Assembly: GCF_034009455.1 (NCBI RefSeq)
Contig: NZ_CP125380.1
Location: forward strand, 6,106,501 to 6,170,500
Direction: 5' to 3'
DNA: 64,000 nt
DNA from: Pseudomonas sp. P5_109
Lineage (GTDB): Bacteria > Pseudomonadota > Gammaproteobacteria > Pseudomonadales > Pseudomonadaceae
Part shown: positions 32,363-41,175 of the stretch, piece after piece
Layout of the letters: every line of letters starts with the position of its first letter
Numbering within the stretch: the stretch's first letter is position 1
Notes under the pieces: generated by a model
What the model was told of the DNA's origin: nothing
The model's input: only the letters and a program-made list of their open reading frames with translations
Databases searched by the model: none
Made by a program: the position numbers and the translations under genes

Positions 32363-34879
32363 TTATTTACGGGGTTTGATCCGCGCAGTCGCCTCCGCCA
32401 CCAGCGGATCATCCGGCCAGTAGTGCTTCGGGTAACGCCCCTTCAAATCCTTCTTCACCTCGGCGTAGGTGCTGCGCCAGAAGTTCGCCAAGTCCTGGGT
32501 CACCTGCACCGGTCGCCGCGCCGGGGACAACAGATGCAGCTTGACCACCTGCCGGCCCCCGGCGATGCGCGGGGTTTCGGCCAGGCCGAACAACTCCTGC
32601 AATCGCACCGCCAGAATCGGCGGTTGCTCACTGTAATCCAGACGAATCGACGAGCCCGACGGCACGCTCAAATGATGCGGCGCCAGTTCGTCCAGCCGCT
32701 GTGGCAGCGGCCACGGCAGCAGGTTGTGGACGATGCTCGACAGGTCCAGGTTGGCAAAGTGGCTGAGTCGGGAAACCTTGCCCAGATACGGCATCAGCCA
32801 CTGCTCCAGACTCTTGAGCAACGCCACGTCGCTGACATCCGGCCACTCGCTCTCGCCCTTGCCGGCCAAGTCCAATTGACGCAACAAGGCAACCCGCGCC
32901 TGCCACTGACGCAGCTCCGGGGTCCACGGCAACAGCTCCAGGCCTTTGCGCCGCACCAGGTTCACCAGCGCCTGGCTACGGGCAGTTTCGTCGAGACCGG
33001 TCAACGGTTCACGGCTGAGGATCAGTTCACCGACCTTGCGCTGGCGCTCAGCCCGCAGCACGCCCTCGCGTTCATCCCAATCAAGTTGATCGACGCAACG
33101 CACCTGCTCGGCCAGCACTGAATCGAAGAGCGTCGGATCGAAGTCCGTCGCCAGGTAAATCCGCTCCTCACGCTGCCCCTGACGACTGCCCAGATCGGCA
33201 ATCACCAGCCATGGTTGTTTCATCAGGCTATCGGCCTCGGGAAACAGGGCGGCACGACCGTTGGCCAAGCGATACTCCGCGCCACCGGCACGCCGTTGTT
33301 GGGCGACCCGGTCGGGATAAGCCAGCGCCAGCAACGCGCCGAGCCAGCGCGGATGATCCGGATCGTTGACCGGCTCCGAAGCTTTGCCGCGCAGGTAACC
33401 ACGATATTGCCGCGCCAGTTGCCGTGCGCGCTGCACGCCGCCCTGGGCACCGCGTGCGGCGCGTTCTTCGCCAGACAGCAGCACCAGCCGACTGTGCAAA
33501 TCCGCCCCGGCGCCACGCAAGATATCCCGCTCGCCGAGCAGTGCAGCGACGTCGCAGGCCATATCCGCCAGCCCCAGTGCCTGGCCGCGCAACAGCAAGT
33601 GAGCGATGCGCGGATGCGCCGGCAGCTCGGCCATGGCCTGACCGTGGCGGGTCAGGGCTTCGCCCTCCAGTGCACCCAAACGTTCGAGCAGGTCCTGAGC
33701 CTGTGCATAAGCGGCGGCCGGCGGCACGTCGAGCCACACCAGTTGCCCAGGTAGAACGCCCCAACGCCCCAGCTGCAAGGCCAGCCCGGCGAGGTCCGCC
33801 GAAAGGATTTCCGCACTGCCATAGGCCGCCAGTTGCTCGTGCTGGTCCTGGGACCACAGGCGATAACACACACCGGGTTCCAGACGCCCGGCCCGGCCCG
33901 CACGCTGAGTCGCGCTGGCCTTGGAAATGCGCTGGGTGTCGAGACGGGTCATGCCGCTACCGGGGTCGAAACGCGGCACCCGCGCCAGCCCGGCATCGAT
34001 CACCACGCGCACACCGTTGATGGTCAAACTGGTTTCGGCGATGTTGGTGGCCAGCACCACTTTGCGCTTGCCCGCCGGTGCAGGATCGATCGCGGCCCGT
34101 TGCGCGGCGAGATCCAGTTCACCGTGCAATGGGCACAGTAGTACCTGAGTGTTTTCGCCCAAGGCATCGGCCAGTTGCTGGTGCACGCGGCGGATTTCAG
34201 CCTGCCCCGGCAGGAACACCAGCACGCTGCCGGTCTCGTCGTTCAAGGCTTCCAGGATGGTCTGCACCAGACGCGGCTCGATGAATTCACCCGCCTGGAA
34301 CGGCCGCCCCCAGCGCATCGCCACCGGGTACATGCGCCCTTCGCTGCGCAGGATCGGCGCGTCGTCGAGCAGCCCGGCCAAGCGTTCGCCCTCGAGCGTG
34401 GCGGACATCAAGAGGATTTTCAGCGGCTGATCGTCACGGAACAGTTCGCGACCATTGAGGCTCAGGGCCAAGGCCAGGTCAGCGTCGAGGCTACGTTCGT
34501 GGAATTCGTCGAAGATCAGCAGGCCCACGCCTTCCAGCGCCGGGTCATCCTGCAGGCGCCGGGTGAGGATGCCTTCGGTGACCACTTCGATGCGGGTATT
34601 GGGGCCGACCTTGCTGTCGAGGCGAATGCGATAACCCACGGTTTCGCCGACCTTCTCCCCCAGCTCACTGGCCAACCGCTCCGCCGCTGCACGCGCAGCC
34701 AGCCGGCGGGGTTCGAGCATCAGGATGGTCTGCCCGGCCAACCACGGCTCGTTGAGCAAGGCCAAGGGTACGCGGGTGGTTTTACCGGCGCCGGGCGGTG
34801 CTTCGAGCACGGCTTCGTGGCGTGTAGCCAGGGCTTCACGCAGGGCGGGTAAAACTTCATCGATCGGCAAAGAAATCAT
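32363..34879 (-). CDS. hrpB: ATP-dependent helicase HrpB
   Basis: An 838-residue DEAH/DEXH-type helicase of the usual HrpB length. Motif I is PPGAGKTTRVPLALL, motif II DEFHERSLDADL (DEFH), motif III SATLEGERL, motif V VLATNIAETSLTINGV and motif VI QRAGRAGRLEPGVCYRLW. The HA2-like region and the C-terminal HrpB domain follow. It is an RNA-dependent ATPase whose cellular role is not clear. Start ATG 34879 precedes the helicase core by about 20 residues. Confidence 0.93.
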   Translation of the reverse strand: MISLPIDEVLPALREALATRHEAVLEAPPGAGKTTRVPLALLNEPWLAGQTILMLEPRRLAARAAAERLASELGEKVGETVGYRIRLDSKVGPNTRIEVVTEGILTRRLQDDPALEGVGLLIFDEFHERSLDADLALALSLNGRELFRDDQPLKILLMSATLEGERLAGLLDDAPILRSEGRMYPVAMRWGRPFQAGEFIEPRLVQTILEALNDETGSVLVFLPGQAEIRRVHQQLADALGENTQVLLCPLHGELDLAAQRAAIDPAPAGKRKVVLATNIAETSLTINGVRVVIDAGLARVPRFDPGSGMTRLDTQRISKASATQRAGRAGRLEPGVCYRLWSQDQHEQLAAYGSAEILSADLAGLALQLGRWGVLPGQLVWLDVPPAAAYAQAQDLLERLGALEGEALTRHGQAMAELPAHPRIAHLLLRGQALGLADMACDVAALLGERDILRGAGADLHSRLVLLSGEERAARGAQGGVQRARQLARQYRGYLRGKASEPVNDPDHPRWLGALLALAYPDRVAQQRRAGGAEYRLANGRAALFPEADSLMKQPWLVIADLGSRQGQREERIYLATDFDPTLFDSVLAEQVRCVDQLDWDEREGVLRAERQRKVGELILSREPLTGLDETARSQALVNLVRRKGLELLPWTPELRQWQARVALLRQLDLAGKGESEWPDVSDVALLKSLEQWLMPYLGKVSRLSHFANLDLSSIVHNLLPWPLPQRLDELAPHHLSVPSGSSIRLDYSEQPPILAVRLQELFGLAETPRIAGGRQVVKLHLLSPARRPVQVTQDLANFWRSTYAEVKKDLKGRYPKHYWPDDPLVAEATARIKPRK

Positions 34880-34979
34880 GCTGGCTCCAAAACAGAGGCG
34901 CGAGTATAACGGCGAACTGTTTGACGTAGTCTGGACTCAAACCAGTAACGTACTTGGCGTTCTACCCAGGAGATTTCAT

Positions 34980-35399
34980 ATGCGTGCTCCCTTTCGCCTG
35001 ATTGGCGGTGTTCTGGTCGCAACCTTGCTGACTCAAGTGACAGCCTGCGGTTCGATCTTCTACCCCGATCGCCGTGGCCAGATCGAAGGCAAGATCGACC
35101 CGGCCATCGCCGTGCTCGACGCCGTCGGCCTGCTGTTCTACATCATCCCCGGCCTGATCGCGTTTGCCGTGGACTTCGCCACCGGCGCGATTTATTTCGA
35201 GCCGGGCAAGACCGCCCAGGTCGACCCGCAAAAACTCAAGGACGCCATCGGCCCCGACGGCAAGGTCGATAACCGCAAGTTGCAGACTATTCTGGAAAGC
35301 GAACTGGGCCGCAGCTTCCCGCTGGACGATCCACGCCTGATCCAGAGCAAGGGCAGCGCCCAGCAACTGGCGATGTTCGGCCTGCAACCCGCCGCGTAA
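34980..35399 (+). CDS. Small lipoprotein of unknown function
   Basis: A 139-residue protein with a lipoprotein signal peptide (MRAPFRLIGGVLVATLLTQV) and lipobox VTAC, giving an N-terminal acylated Cys. A hydrophobic segment (AVLDAVGLLFYIIPGLIAFAVDF) near residues 45-67 may also insert in the membrane; the rest is soluble. Start ATG 34980 is backed by AGGAG 7 bases upstream. I do not recognise a function. It is divergent from hrpB and is followed 32 bases later by a cation efflux gene. Confidence 0.85.
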   Translation: MRAPFRLIGGVLVATLLTQVTACGSIFYPDRRGQIEGKIDPAIAVLDAVGLLFYIIPGLIAFAVDFATGAIYFEPGKTAQVDPQKLKDAIGPDGKVDNRKLQTILESELGRSFPLDDPRLIQSKGSAQQLAMFGLQPAA

Positions 35400-35431
35400 T
35401 CCCTGCGCGCTAAAGGACTCTTCAAGGAACG

Positions 35432-36337
35432 ATGGCCCCTATGACCTCCAGCTCCGAACACGCCCGCCTGCTGCGGCTGGCGACCCGTGCCTCGGTGGCA
35501 GTGGCGTGCACATTGATCGTCGCCAAGGCCATCGCCTGGTGGCTGAGCGGCTCGGTGAGCATGCTCGCCGGGCTCACCGACTCGGTACTCGACGGCGTCA
35601 CCTCATTGCTCAACCTGCTGGCGGTGCATTACGCACTGCGCCCCGCCGACGATGATCATCGCTACGGGCACGGCAAGGCCGAGTCATTGGCGGGCATGGC
35701 CCAGGCGTTGTTCATTGGTGGCAGTGCGGTGTTGATTGCGTTGCAGGCCTACGATCGGCTGAAAAATCCGGAACCGGTCGGCGCGCCGTGGATCAGCATC
35801 GGGGTGATTGTGTTCTCGCTCGCCCTGACCCTGGCCTTGCTGATGTTGCAACATCGGGTGGTCAAGGCCACCGGCTCCAACGCGGTGCGCGCCGACTCGC
35901 TGCACTACCGCTCGGACATGCTGCTCAACGGCAGCATTCTGATCGCGTTGGTGTTGGCCGGGTTTGGCTGGGATCAGGTCGATGCCTGGTTTGGCCTGGG
36001 AATCGCTGCGTATATCTTGTGGAGCGCGGTACAGATCGCCCGGGAGAGTTTTGCGGTATTGATGGATGAAGAACTGCCACCGGATGTCAGCCAGCACATG
36101 CTGGAATTGGCATGCAGCGTTCCCGGCGTATTGGGTGCCCATGACCTGCGCACGCGGATCTCCGGCAACCAGTGGTTTGTGCAGTTGCATCTGGAATTGC
36201 CGGGGGAGCTGACGCTATCCGTTGCCCATGGCATCAGCGACCAGGCGGCGGCCGCCATTCACAGCGCCTACCCGCGAGCCGAAGTGCTGGTGCACGCCGA
36301 CCCGCAGGAAGTGGTGAAAGCCGCCCGGGCTCAGTAG
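35432..36337 (+). CDS. Cation diffusion facilitator (FieF/CzcD-like)
   Basis: A 301-residue CDF transporter with six membrane segments. The metal site residues of helices 2 and 5 are visible: LTDSVLDGVTS and HYRSDML, with the HRYGHGKAESLAG motif between. A cytoplasmic C-terminal domain (about 205-300) carries GAHDLRTRISGNQWFVQLHL and AEVLVHADP. It exports divalent ions such as Fe(II) or Zn(II) against protons. Two ATGs (35432, 35441) are possible starts; AAGGA precedes both. The 3' end overlaps the convergent DUF6515 gene by 7 bases. Confidence 0.87.
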   Translation: MAPMTSSSEHARLLRLATRASVAVACTLIVAKAIAWWLSGSVSMLAGLTDSVLDGVTSLLNLLAVHYALRPADDDHRYGHGKAESLAGMAQALFIGGSAVLIALQAYDRLKNPEPVGAPWISIGVIVFSLALTLALLMLQHRVVKATGSNAVRADSLHYRSDMLLNGSILIALVLAGFGWDQVDAWFGLGIAAYILWSAVQIARESFAVLMDEELPPDVSQHMLELACSVPGVLGAHDLRTRISGNQWFVQLHLELPGELTLSVAHGISDQAAAAIHSAYPRAEVLVHADPQEVVKAARAQ

Positions 36338-37434
36338 TTCACCTGATAACCGCGACTGCTCAGGCAACTGCCCTGGGCCTGTCGGTAAGCTTGCACCACC
36401 GACGGGTCTGGCTGGTAGGTGGCGGTGCGTGGATCGAAACCACTCTGCTGCACCGCGTCTTGATAACACTCGTAGCCATCCCGACTGACCTGCTCCGGCG
36501 ACTGACCGTTGGCCGGGTATGCCTCCACGTCATAGCCATTGCTGGCGGCCGGTGGTTGCGATTGCGCCTGGTCAACCGGCGGTTCGACCACGACGTAATC
36601 CTGAGTGTTCTCCTGGTAGGCGTAATACGAACCGGCCGCGAGGAACAGCAGCGCCCCGCCGATCCATACCTGCTGGGCGTAATCGGGCAGGTAGCTGACG
36701 CGAATCCCGCGTGGTGGCTCTACCACCTCATAACGCGGGCCCAGCGGGCGATACCAGTAGCCACCGGAATAGAAGTAATCCATGCCACGGTAAGGCACGC
36801 GGAAGTTACGCTCGGGAAAGCGGTCGATCACCTGGCCGGGGCGATACCTGGGGCCTGGCCCCCAACCGTTACCGTGTCCACTCGGGCGCCCCTCCCAGTG
36901 ATTGTCATTGGTCGGTGCACCGATATAGCCGTTCGAGCGCTGATTGTAATTGTTGCGATATGGCTGATCCTGGTAGTAACCGCGCTGTGGCTGCTGGGTC
37001 TGGCGCACAGTGTCGGGGCGAGGCTGGATCGGCATGTCAGTGGCTGGCGCCTGCGGCGGTGGTGGCGGCGAGCGAACCCGGCTGTTGAAGTCCGGCGCTG
37101 GAGGGTTCTGCCACTGGCCATTGTTCTGATGCTGTTTCTGGCCGTTGGGCTCGTGCTGGCGGTTGTCGTTGTTCTGCCCATGCGGCTGGTTCTGCGGTGG
37201 GGCGTTTTGCACACGTGGCTGGTTCTGCGGCGGGGCATTTTGCGGACGTGGCTGATTCTGCGGCGGGGCATTTTGCGGACCTGGCTGGTTGTTGCCACCA
37301 TGGCCCTGATTGCCACCCTGGCCATGCTGTCCGCCATCATGCCCATGGTTTTGCGGCTCATCGGCCATCGTTTGCGCAGTGACACTGACACACAGCAAAC
37401 CAACACCGGCCAAACGCCAGATGCGCGATTTCAT
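36331..37434 (-). CDS. DUF6515-family secreted or membrane protein with Q/N/P repeats
   Basis: A 367-residue protein: signal peptide (MKSRIWRLAGVGLLCVSVTAQTMA), then about 170 residues of disordered sequence rich in His, Gly, Gln, Asn and Pro, including three tandem 11-residue repeats of the type PQNAPPQNQPR. The folded part follows: FRVPYRGMDYFYSGGYWYRPLGPRYEVVEPPRGIRVSYLP, a membrane segment VWIGGALLFLAAGSYYAY, and a C-terminal Cys-containing domain (GYECYQDAV, GSCLSSRGY). Start ATG 37434 is chosen for the GAGGA six bases upstream; ATG 37446 is an alternative. Function is unknown. Confidence 0.8.
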   Translation of the reverse strand: MKSRIWRLAGVGLLCVSVTAQTMADEPQNHGHDGGQHGQGGNQGHGGNNQPGPQNAPPQNQPRPQNAPPQNQPRVQNAPPQNQPHGQNNDNRQHEPNGQKQHQNNGQWQNPPAPDFNSRVRSPPPPPQAPATDMPIQPRPDTVRQTQQPQRGYYQDQPYRNNYNQRSNGYIGAPTNDNHWEGRPSGHGNGWGPGPRYRPGQVIDRFPERNFRVPYRGMDYFYSGGYWYRPLGPRYEVVEPPRGIRVSYLPDYAQQVWIGGALLFLAAGSYYAYQENTQDYVVVEPPVDQAQSQPPAASNGYDVEAYPANGQSPEQVSRDGYECYQDAVQQSGFDPRTATYQPDPSVVQAYRQAQGSCLSSRGYQVNY

Positions 37435-37884
37435 GCTTTTCCTCATTGCGGGTTAGGGCCTGTACATAAGACTGGGAAAGCCGTGGCCGGTTCTGCTACA
37501 GGTTATCAGTCACGCAACTTATTTATTGAGGGCCGCTCTTTAATTCACGGCAGCAAATTCCACGCAAGAAAAAGGGGAGACCCGTCGGCCTCCCCTTGGA
37601 AAACTTCGTCCTGGCTCGACGCTTGTGGCGCCGGCTCACCTCACGCCGTCTTCTGGACAGTGTGTAGCTCGGGGGCCGGCACATCCCCGGTGGGGGTGGC
37701 GACCGCGGCGGGCCTGATTGGGCGGGCCGCACTGGACTGTTTGTCCGAGCAGTGATTCTGGTGATAAGAATAGGCCGGGAGCGCTGGCAGAGGATTGCGA
37801 AGATTGCTGAATTAAACATCACTTGCGCAATTTTTAACCCAGGATACATAATCCTCAGCAATAGTTACGACAAAGGACCGTTTG
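37435..37884. other. 450-bp gap with minus-strand terminator
   Basis: The gap between DUF6515 and the Lrp-type gene contains a minus-strand terminator (37566-37597) and a 58-codon minus frame without a start codon. AT-rich promoter-like sequence lies at 37800-37860. No convincing gene. Confidence 0.5.
37566..37597 (-). terminator. Rho-independent terminator, minus strand
   Basis: An 8-bp stem AAGGGGAG / CTCCCCTT is followed on the minus strand by TTTCTT. No gene that it would terminate is visible just upstream of it. Confidence 0.75.
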
Positions 37885-38364
37885 ATGAGCAAGCTCGACC
37901 GTTACGACCTGAGTATTTTGGCGGAATTGCAGCGCGACGCACGCATCTCCAACCAGGAGCTGGCCGAGCGCATCGGCCTGTCGCCTTCGCCGTGCTCGCG
38001 ACGGGTCAAGCAACTGGAGGACGACGGCTACATTTCCCGCCAGGTCGCCCTGCTCGACCGCAAGATGCTCGGCCTGAGCCTGACCGCCTATGTGCTGATC
38101 GGCATGGACCGTCACACGCCGGAGCGTTTCGAGAATTTCGAACAGGCCATCCGCACCTTGCCGCAGGTACTGGAATGCAGCCTGGTGACCGGGATGGATG
38201 CCGACTATCAGCTCAAGGTCGTGGTACCGGACATGGATCACTACCAGAAACTGCTGCTGGGGCATCTGACGCGGATTGAAGGCGTGACCAGCGTGCGCTC
38301 GAGTTTTGTGCTGAATCAGGTTTTGAATAGTACTGAGCTGCCTTTGACTCATCTGCGCAGCTAA
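37885..38364 (+). CDS. Lrp/AsnC-family transcriptional regulator
   Basis: A 159-residue regulator. The helix-turn-helix is LSILAELQRDARISNQELAERIGLS with PSPCSRRVKQLEDDGYI; the RAM domain contains VTGMDADYQLKVVVPD. Start ATG 37885 has AAAGGA 7 bases upstream; the TTG three bases earlier is not needed. The upstream gap is AT-rich. Its target is not obvious, since the divergent side holds no intact gene before DUF6515. Confidence 0.88.
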   Translation: MSKLDRYDLSILAELQRDARISNQELAERIGLSPSPCSRRVKQLEDDGYISRQVALLDRKMLGLSLTAYVLIGMDRHTPERFENFEQAIRTLPQVLECSLVTGMDADYQLKVVVPDMDHYQKLLLGHLTRIEGVTSVRSSFVLNQVLNSTELPLTHLRS

Positions 38365-38365
38365 T

Positions 38366-38499
38366 TGTGGCGAGGGGGCTTGCCCCCGTTCGGCTGCGCA
38401 GCAGTCGCAATCTCAGCAAATGCGGTGTGTCAGGTGTAACCTGCTTGCAGATTTTAGGGCTGCTGCGCAACCCAACGGGGGCAAGCCCCCTCGCCACAG
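38366..38499. repeat. REP doublet, TGTGGCGAGGG family
   Basis: Arms TGTGGCGAGGGGGCTTGCCC and GGGCAAGCCCCCTCGCCACA begin one base after the TAA of the Lrp-type gene. Confidence 0.92.
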
Positions 38500-38592
38500 G
38501 TGCGACACACCGCCGCAGGTCAATACTGCACGCAGCCTGCCGGGCGTATACTCCCCGCGCCCTTTTAGCCTCGCCCGCGCTGGAGATGTTCG

Positions 38593-38802
38593 ATGGATCC
38601 TGCAGTTTTTGAAGAATGGATGATGACCGGTCTGGTCACGATCCTGATCATTTTCATGGGTTTCATCGTCTGGGATCTGGCGAAGAAGTCCAAGGCCGGG
38701 CGCTTTGGCTCGTTCATTCTGTTCTTCGTACTGGGCCTGGGCGTGGCGGCGTTCATCATCAAGAGCGTGGTGATCGGCCTGATCGAATCCGGCGCCTTAT
38801 AA
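38593..38802 (+). CDS. DUF2788 small membrane protein
   Basis: A 69-residue protein with two hydrophobic helices ([18 protein letters not shown] and [26 protein letters not shown]) separated by a basic turn KKSKAGRFG. This is the DUF2788 pattern; function is unknown. GGAG lies 7 bases before ATG 38593. Its TAA and the stop of the convergent pseudouridine synthase gene share the hexamer TTATAA, so the two genes overlap by six bases. Confidence 0.85.
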   Translation: MDPAVFEEWMMTGLVTILIIFMGFIVWDLAKKSKAGRFGSFILFFVLGLGVAAFIIKSVVIGLIESGAL

Positions 38803-39432
38803 GCGCGCCGGCACTTCTTTCCACTGGCCCTGATCGAGCCCTTCGATCGTCCAGTCGCCGATTCTGACCCGCACCAGACGCAAGGTCGGCAACCCGACCG
38901 CCGCCGTCATGCGCCGCACCTGGCGGTTGCGCCCTTCGCGAATCACCAACTCCAGCCAACTGGTCGGCACGCTTTTACGAAAGCGCACCGGCGGATTGCG
39001 CGGCCACAGTTCGGGTTCGTCCAGTTGCCGCGCCTCGGCAGGCAAGGTCATGCCGTCATTCAATTCAACGCCGTCACGCAAGCGCTGCAATTGCTCGGCA
39101 CTCGGCTCGCCTTCGACCTGTACCCAATAAGTCTTGGCCAGCTTGTGTTTCGGGTCGGCGATCCGCGCCTGAAGCTGGCCGTCGTTGGTCAGCAGCAATA
39201 AGCCTTCGCTGTCGCGGTCCAGCCGTCCGGCCGGATAGATTCCCGGTACTTCGATGTAATCCTTGAGCGTCGCGCGCCCTTCGCCGTCACTGAACTGTGT
39301 CAGCACATCGAAGGGTTTGTTGAACAGGATCAGTTTCGGCTCGGCCGGCGGTGCCTTGGCGACACGACGCGGGGCTGAGGGAGAAGGTTTCGCGCCAGGG
39401 CGGCGGGAAACGGGACGTTGAGGACGGGACAT
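38797..39432 (-). CDS. rluE: Pseudouridine synthase, RluE/RsuA type
   Basis: A 211-residue synthase of the RsuA family without the N-terminal S4 domain, as in RluE, which modifies U2457 of 23S rRNA. The catalytic Asp is in [19 protein letters not shown], the N-terminal core begins [16 protein letters not shown], and the conserved [11 protein letters not shown] follows. An extra basic, proline-rich stretch of about 30 residues precedes the core. Assignment to RluE rather than another RsuA paralogue rests on length and motif context. Confidence 0.82.
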   Translation of the reverse strand: MSRPQRPVSRRPGAKPSPSAPRRVAKAPPAEPKLILFNKPFDVLTQFSDGEGRATLKDYIEVPGIYPAGRLDRDSEGLLLLTNDGQLQARIADPKHKLAKTYWVQVEGEPSAEQLQRLRDGVELNDGMTLPAEARQLDEPELWPRNPPVRFRKSVPTSWLELVIREGRNRQVRRMTAAVGLPTLRLVRVRIGDWTIEGLDQGQWKEVPARL

Positions 39433-39503
39433 GGCGAAGAGAACATCTAACGGTCAGGGCTGCTAATGCTAGTGCCCTGACCGCCAAATGACCATGACAA
39501 CCG

Positions 39504-41003
39504 TTAGCGGAACGGCGGCTCGTCGAAGCTGCGCAGTTTGCGCGAGTGCAGCGAGTTGAGTTCGGTGCGCAACAGATCCACCGCCTCGATACCGATCTTC
39601 AAGTGCTGGCTGACCGCGCGCTCATAGAAGGCGTTGGCCGAGCCCGGCAGCTTGATTTCGCTGTGCAGCGGTTTGTCCGAGACGCATAGCAACGTGCCGT
39701 ATGGCACCCGCAAACGATAACCTTGCGCGGCGATGGTGCCGCTTTCCATGTCCACCGCCACGGCGCGGGACAGGTTGATCAATGGTCGCTCCTGGGCCCA
39801 GCGCAATTCCCAGTTACGATCGTCGTAGGTCAGCACGGTGCCGGTGCGCAGGCGCTTCTTCAGTTCGTCGCCCTTCTCGCCGGTGATGTTGGCCGCCGCT
39901 TGCTGAAGCGCCATCTGCACTTCGGCCAGGGCCGGGATCGGAATATTCGGCGGTACGACCCGGTCGAGAATCCCATCGCGGCGCATGTAGGCGTGGGCCA
40001 GCACGTAATCGCCAATCGTCTGCGACTGACGCAGGCCACCGCAGTGGCCGATCATCAGCCAGCAATGCGGACGGAGCACGGCCAGGTGGTCGGTGATGTT
40101 CTTGGCGTTGGACGGGCCGACACCGATGTTGACCAGGGTCACACCGTGGCCGTCACTGGCGATCAGGTGATAGGCCGGCATCTGGTAGCGGTGCCAGACC
40201 ACCCCGGCGGCAATTGCCGAGGCTTCGCCGTGGTCCATGCCCTTGTCGATGATCACGTTGCCCGGCAGGACCATGCGCACGAAGCGCGGATCGCTGCGCA
40301 ATTGTTCCAGGCCGTGGACGATGAACTGGTCGACGTAGCGGTGATAGTTGGTCAGCAGGATCCACGGCTGCACATGCCGCCAGTCACTGCCGGTGTAATG
40401 CACCAGGCGGCGCAGGGAGAAGTCCACCCGCGCGGCATCGAACAGGGCCAGGGGCAGCGGATCGGTGTTTTCCCAATCGTACAGACCGTCGGCAATGCCA
40501 TCGGTCGCGGCCGACAGGTCGGTACTCGGGAACACCCGCGCCAGCACCGCAGCGGTGACGCCGGAGCCGGCCAACTCATCGCCCTGCTCGACCACATACG
40601 GATACGGGATGTTCTGCTGGCTGACACCGACTTCCACGGTCACGGTGAAGTCGTGCATCAGCGGAACGAGCTGTTCCAGCAGGTACTTACGGAAAGCCGA
40701 TGGATGGGTGACGGTAACGCTGTAGGTGCCCGGCAGCTGAACCTTGGCATAGGCCCGGGTGGTCTGCGGAACTTCGCCCTGGCAAAGGTAGGTCAGGCGC
40801 AGTTCGGGATAACGGAACAATGCCCGTTGCTCGGCATCAGGCTCGACGCGGTCCTTGAGGTAGCGCTTGAGCGCCTGGCTCAACGCGGTGGTTGCACGAT
40901 TGTGCAAGAGTGCAAGCCGATCCACGGCTTGCTCGGCGGTTTGAACGACAATAAAAGCTTCGGTCACGATCAGCATCCTGTGTTCTGACTTGCAGACCTT
41001 CAT
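39504..41003 (-). CDS. amn: AMP nucleosidase
   Basis: A 499-residue protein of the Amn family: an N-terminal regulatory domain (about 10-170) and a C-terminal nucleoside-phosphorylase fold with VNIGVGPSNAKNITDHLAVLRPHCWLMIGHCGGL, YMRRDGILD, and VAVDMESGTIAAQG, where the conserved Asp and Glu bind the ribose. It hydrolyses AMP to adenine and ribose-5-phosphate and so tunes adenylate pools. Start ATG 41003 is the longest; ATG 40976 (MLIVTEAF) is a plausible alternative. The location next to the acyl-CoA dehydrogenase gene is as recalled for P. aeruginosa. Confidence 0.92.
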   Translation of the reverse strand: MKVCKSEHRMLIVTEAFIVVQTAEQAVDRLALLHNRATTALSQALKRYLKDRVEPDAEQRALFRYPELRLTYLCQGEVPQTTRAYAKVQLPGTYSVTVTHPSAFRKYLLEQLVPLMHDFTVTVEVGVSQQNIPYPYVVEQGDELAGSGVTAAVLARVFPSTDLSAATDGIADGLYDWENTDPLPLALFDAARVDFSLRRLVHYTGSDWRHVQPWILLTNYHRYVDQFIVHGLEQLRSDPRFVRMVLPGNVIIDKGMDHGEASAIAAGVVWHRYQMPAYHLIASDGHGVTLVNIGVGPSNAKNITDHLAVLRPHCWLMIGHCGGLRQSQTIGDYVLAHAYMRRDGILDRVVPPNIPIPALAEVQMALQQAAANITGEKGDELKKRLRTGTVLTYDDRNWELRWAQERPLINLSRAVAVDMESGTIAAQGYRLRVPYGTLLCVSDKPLHSEIKLPGSANAFYERAVSQHLKIGIEAVDLLRTELNSLHSRKLRSFDEPPFR

Positions 41004-41071
41004 CTTGCCTGCATCGTCGCTTCACGGGAACAGTGGCCCTTACACAAATGCCTTACTCACCTAAGATCCAA

Positions 41072-41160
41072 TGTGGGAGCGGGCTTGCTCGCGAAAGCGG
41101 TATGTCAGTCACAGCAATGTTGAATATGACACCGCATTCGCGAGCAAGCCCGCTCCCACA
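41072..41160. repeat. REP doublet (REPIN)
   Basis: Arms TGTGGGAGCGGGCTTGCTCG and CGAGCAAGCCCGCTCCCACA are inverted between amn and the acyl-CoA dehydrogenase stop. Confidence 0.92.
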
Positions 41161-41175
41161 CAGGATCAGCGTCGA

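Noticed and set aside
36172..37755. A 527-codon plus-strand frame
   Set aside because: It lies opposite the DUF6515 gene, which has a signal peptide and ribosome site; the plus frame is rich in Val/Leu/Arg because of the repetitive codons.
37640..37815. 58-codon minus frame ending PAPELHTVQKTA
   Set aside because: It has no ATG, GTG or TTG start after the preceding stop, so it is not listed as a gene; it is kept only as a possible remnant.
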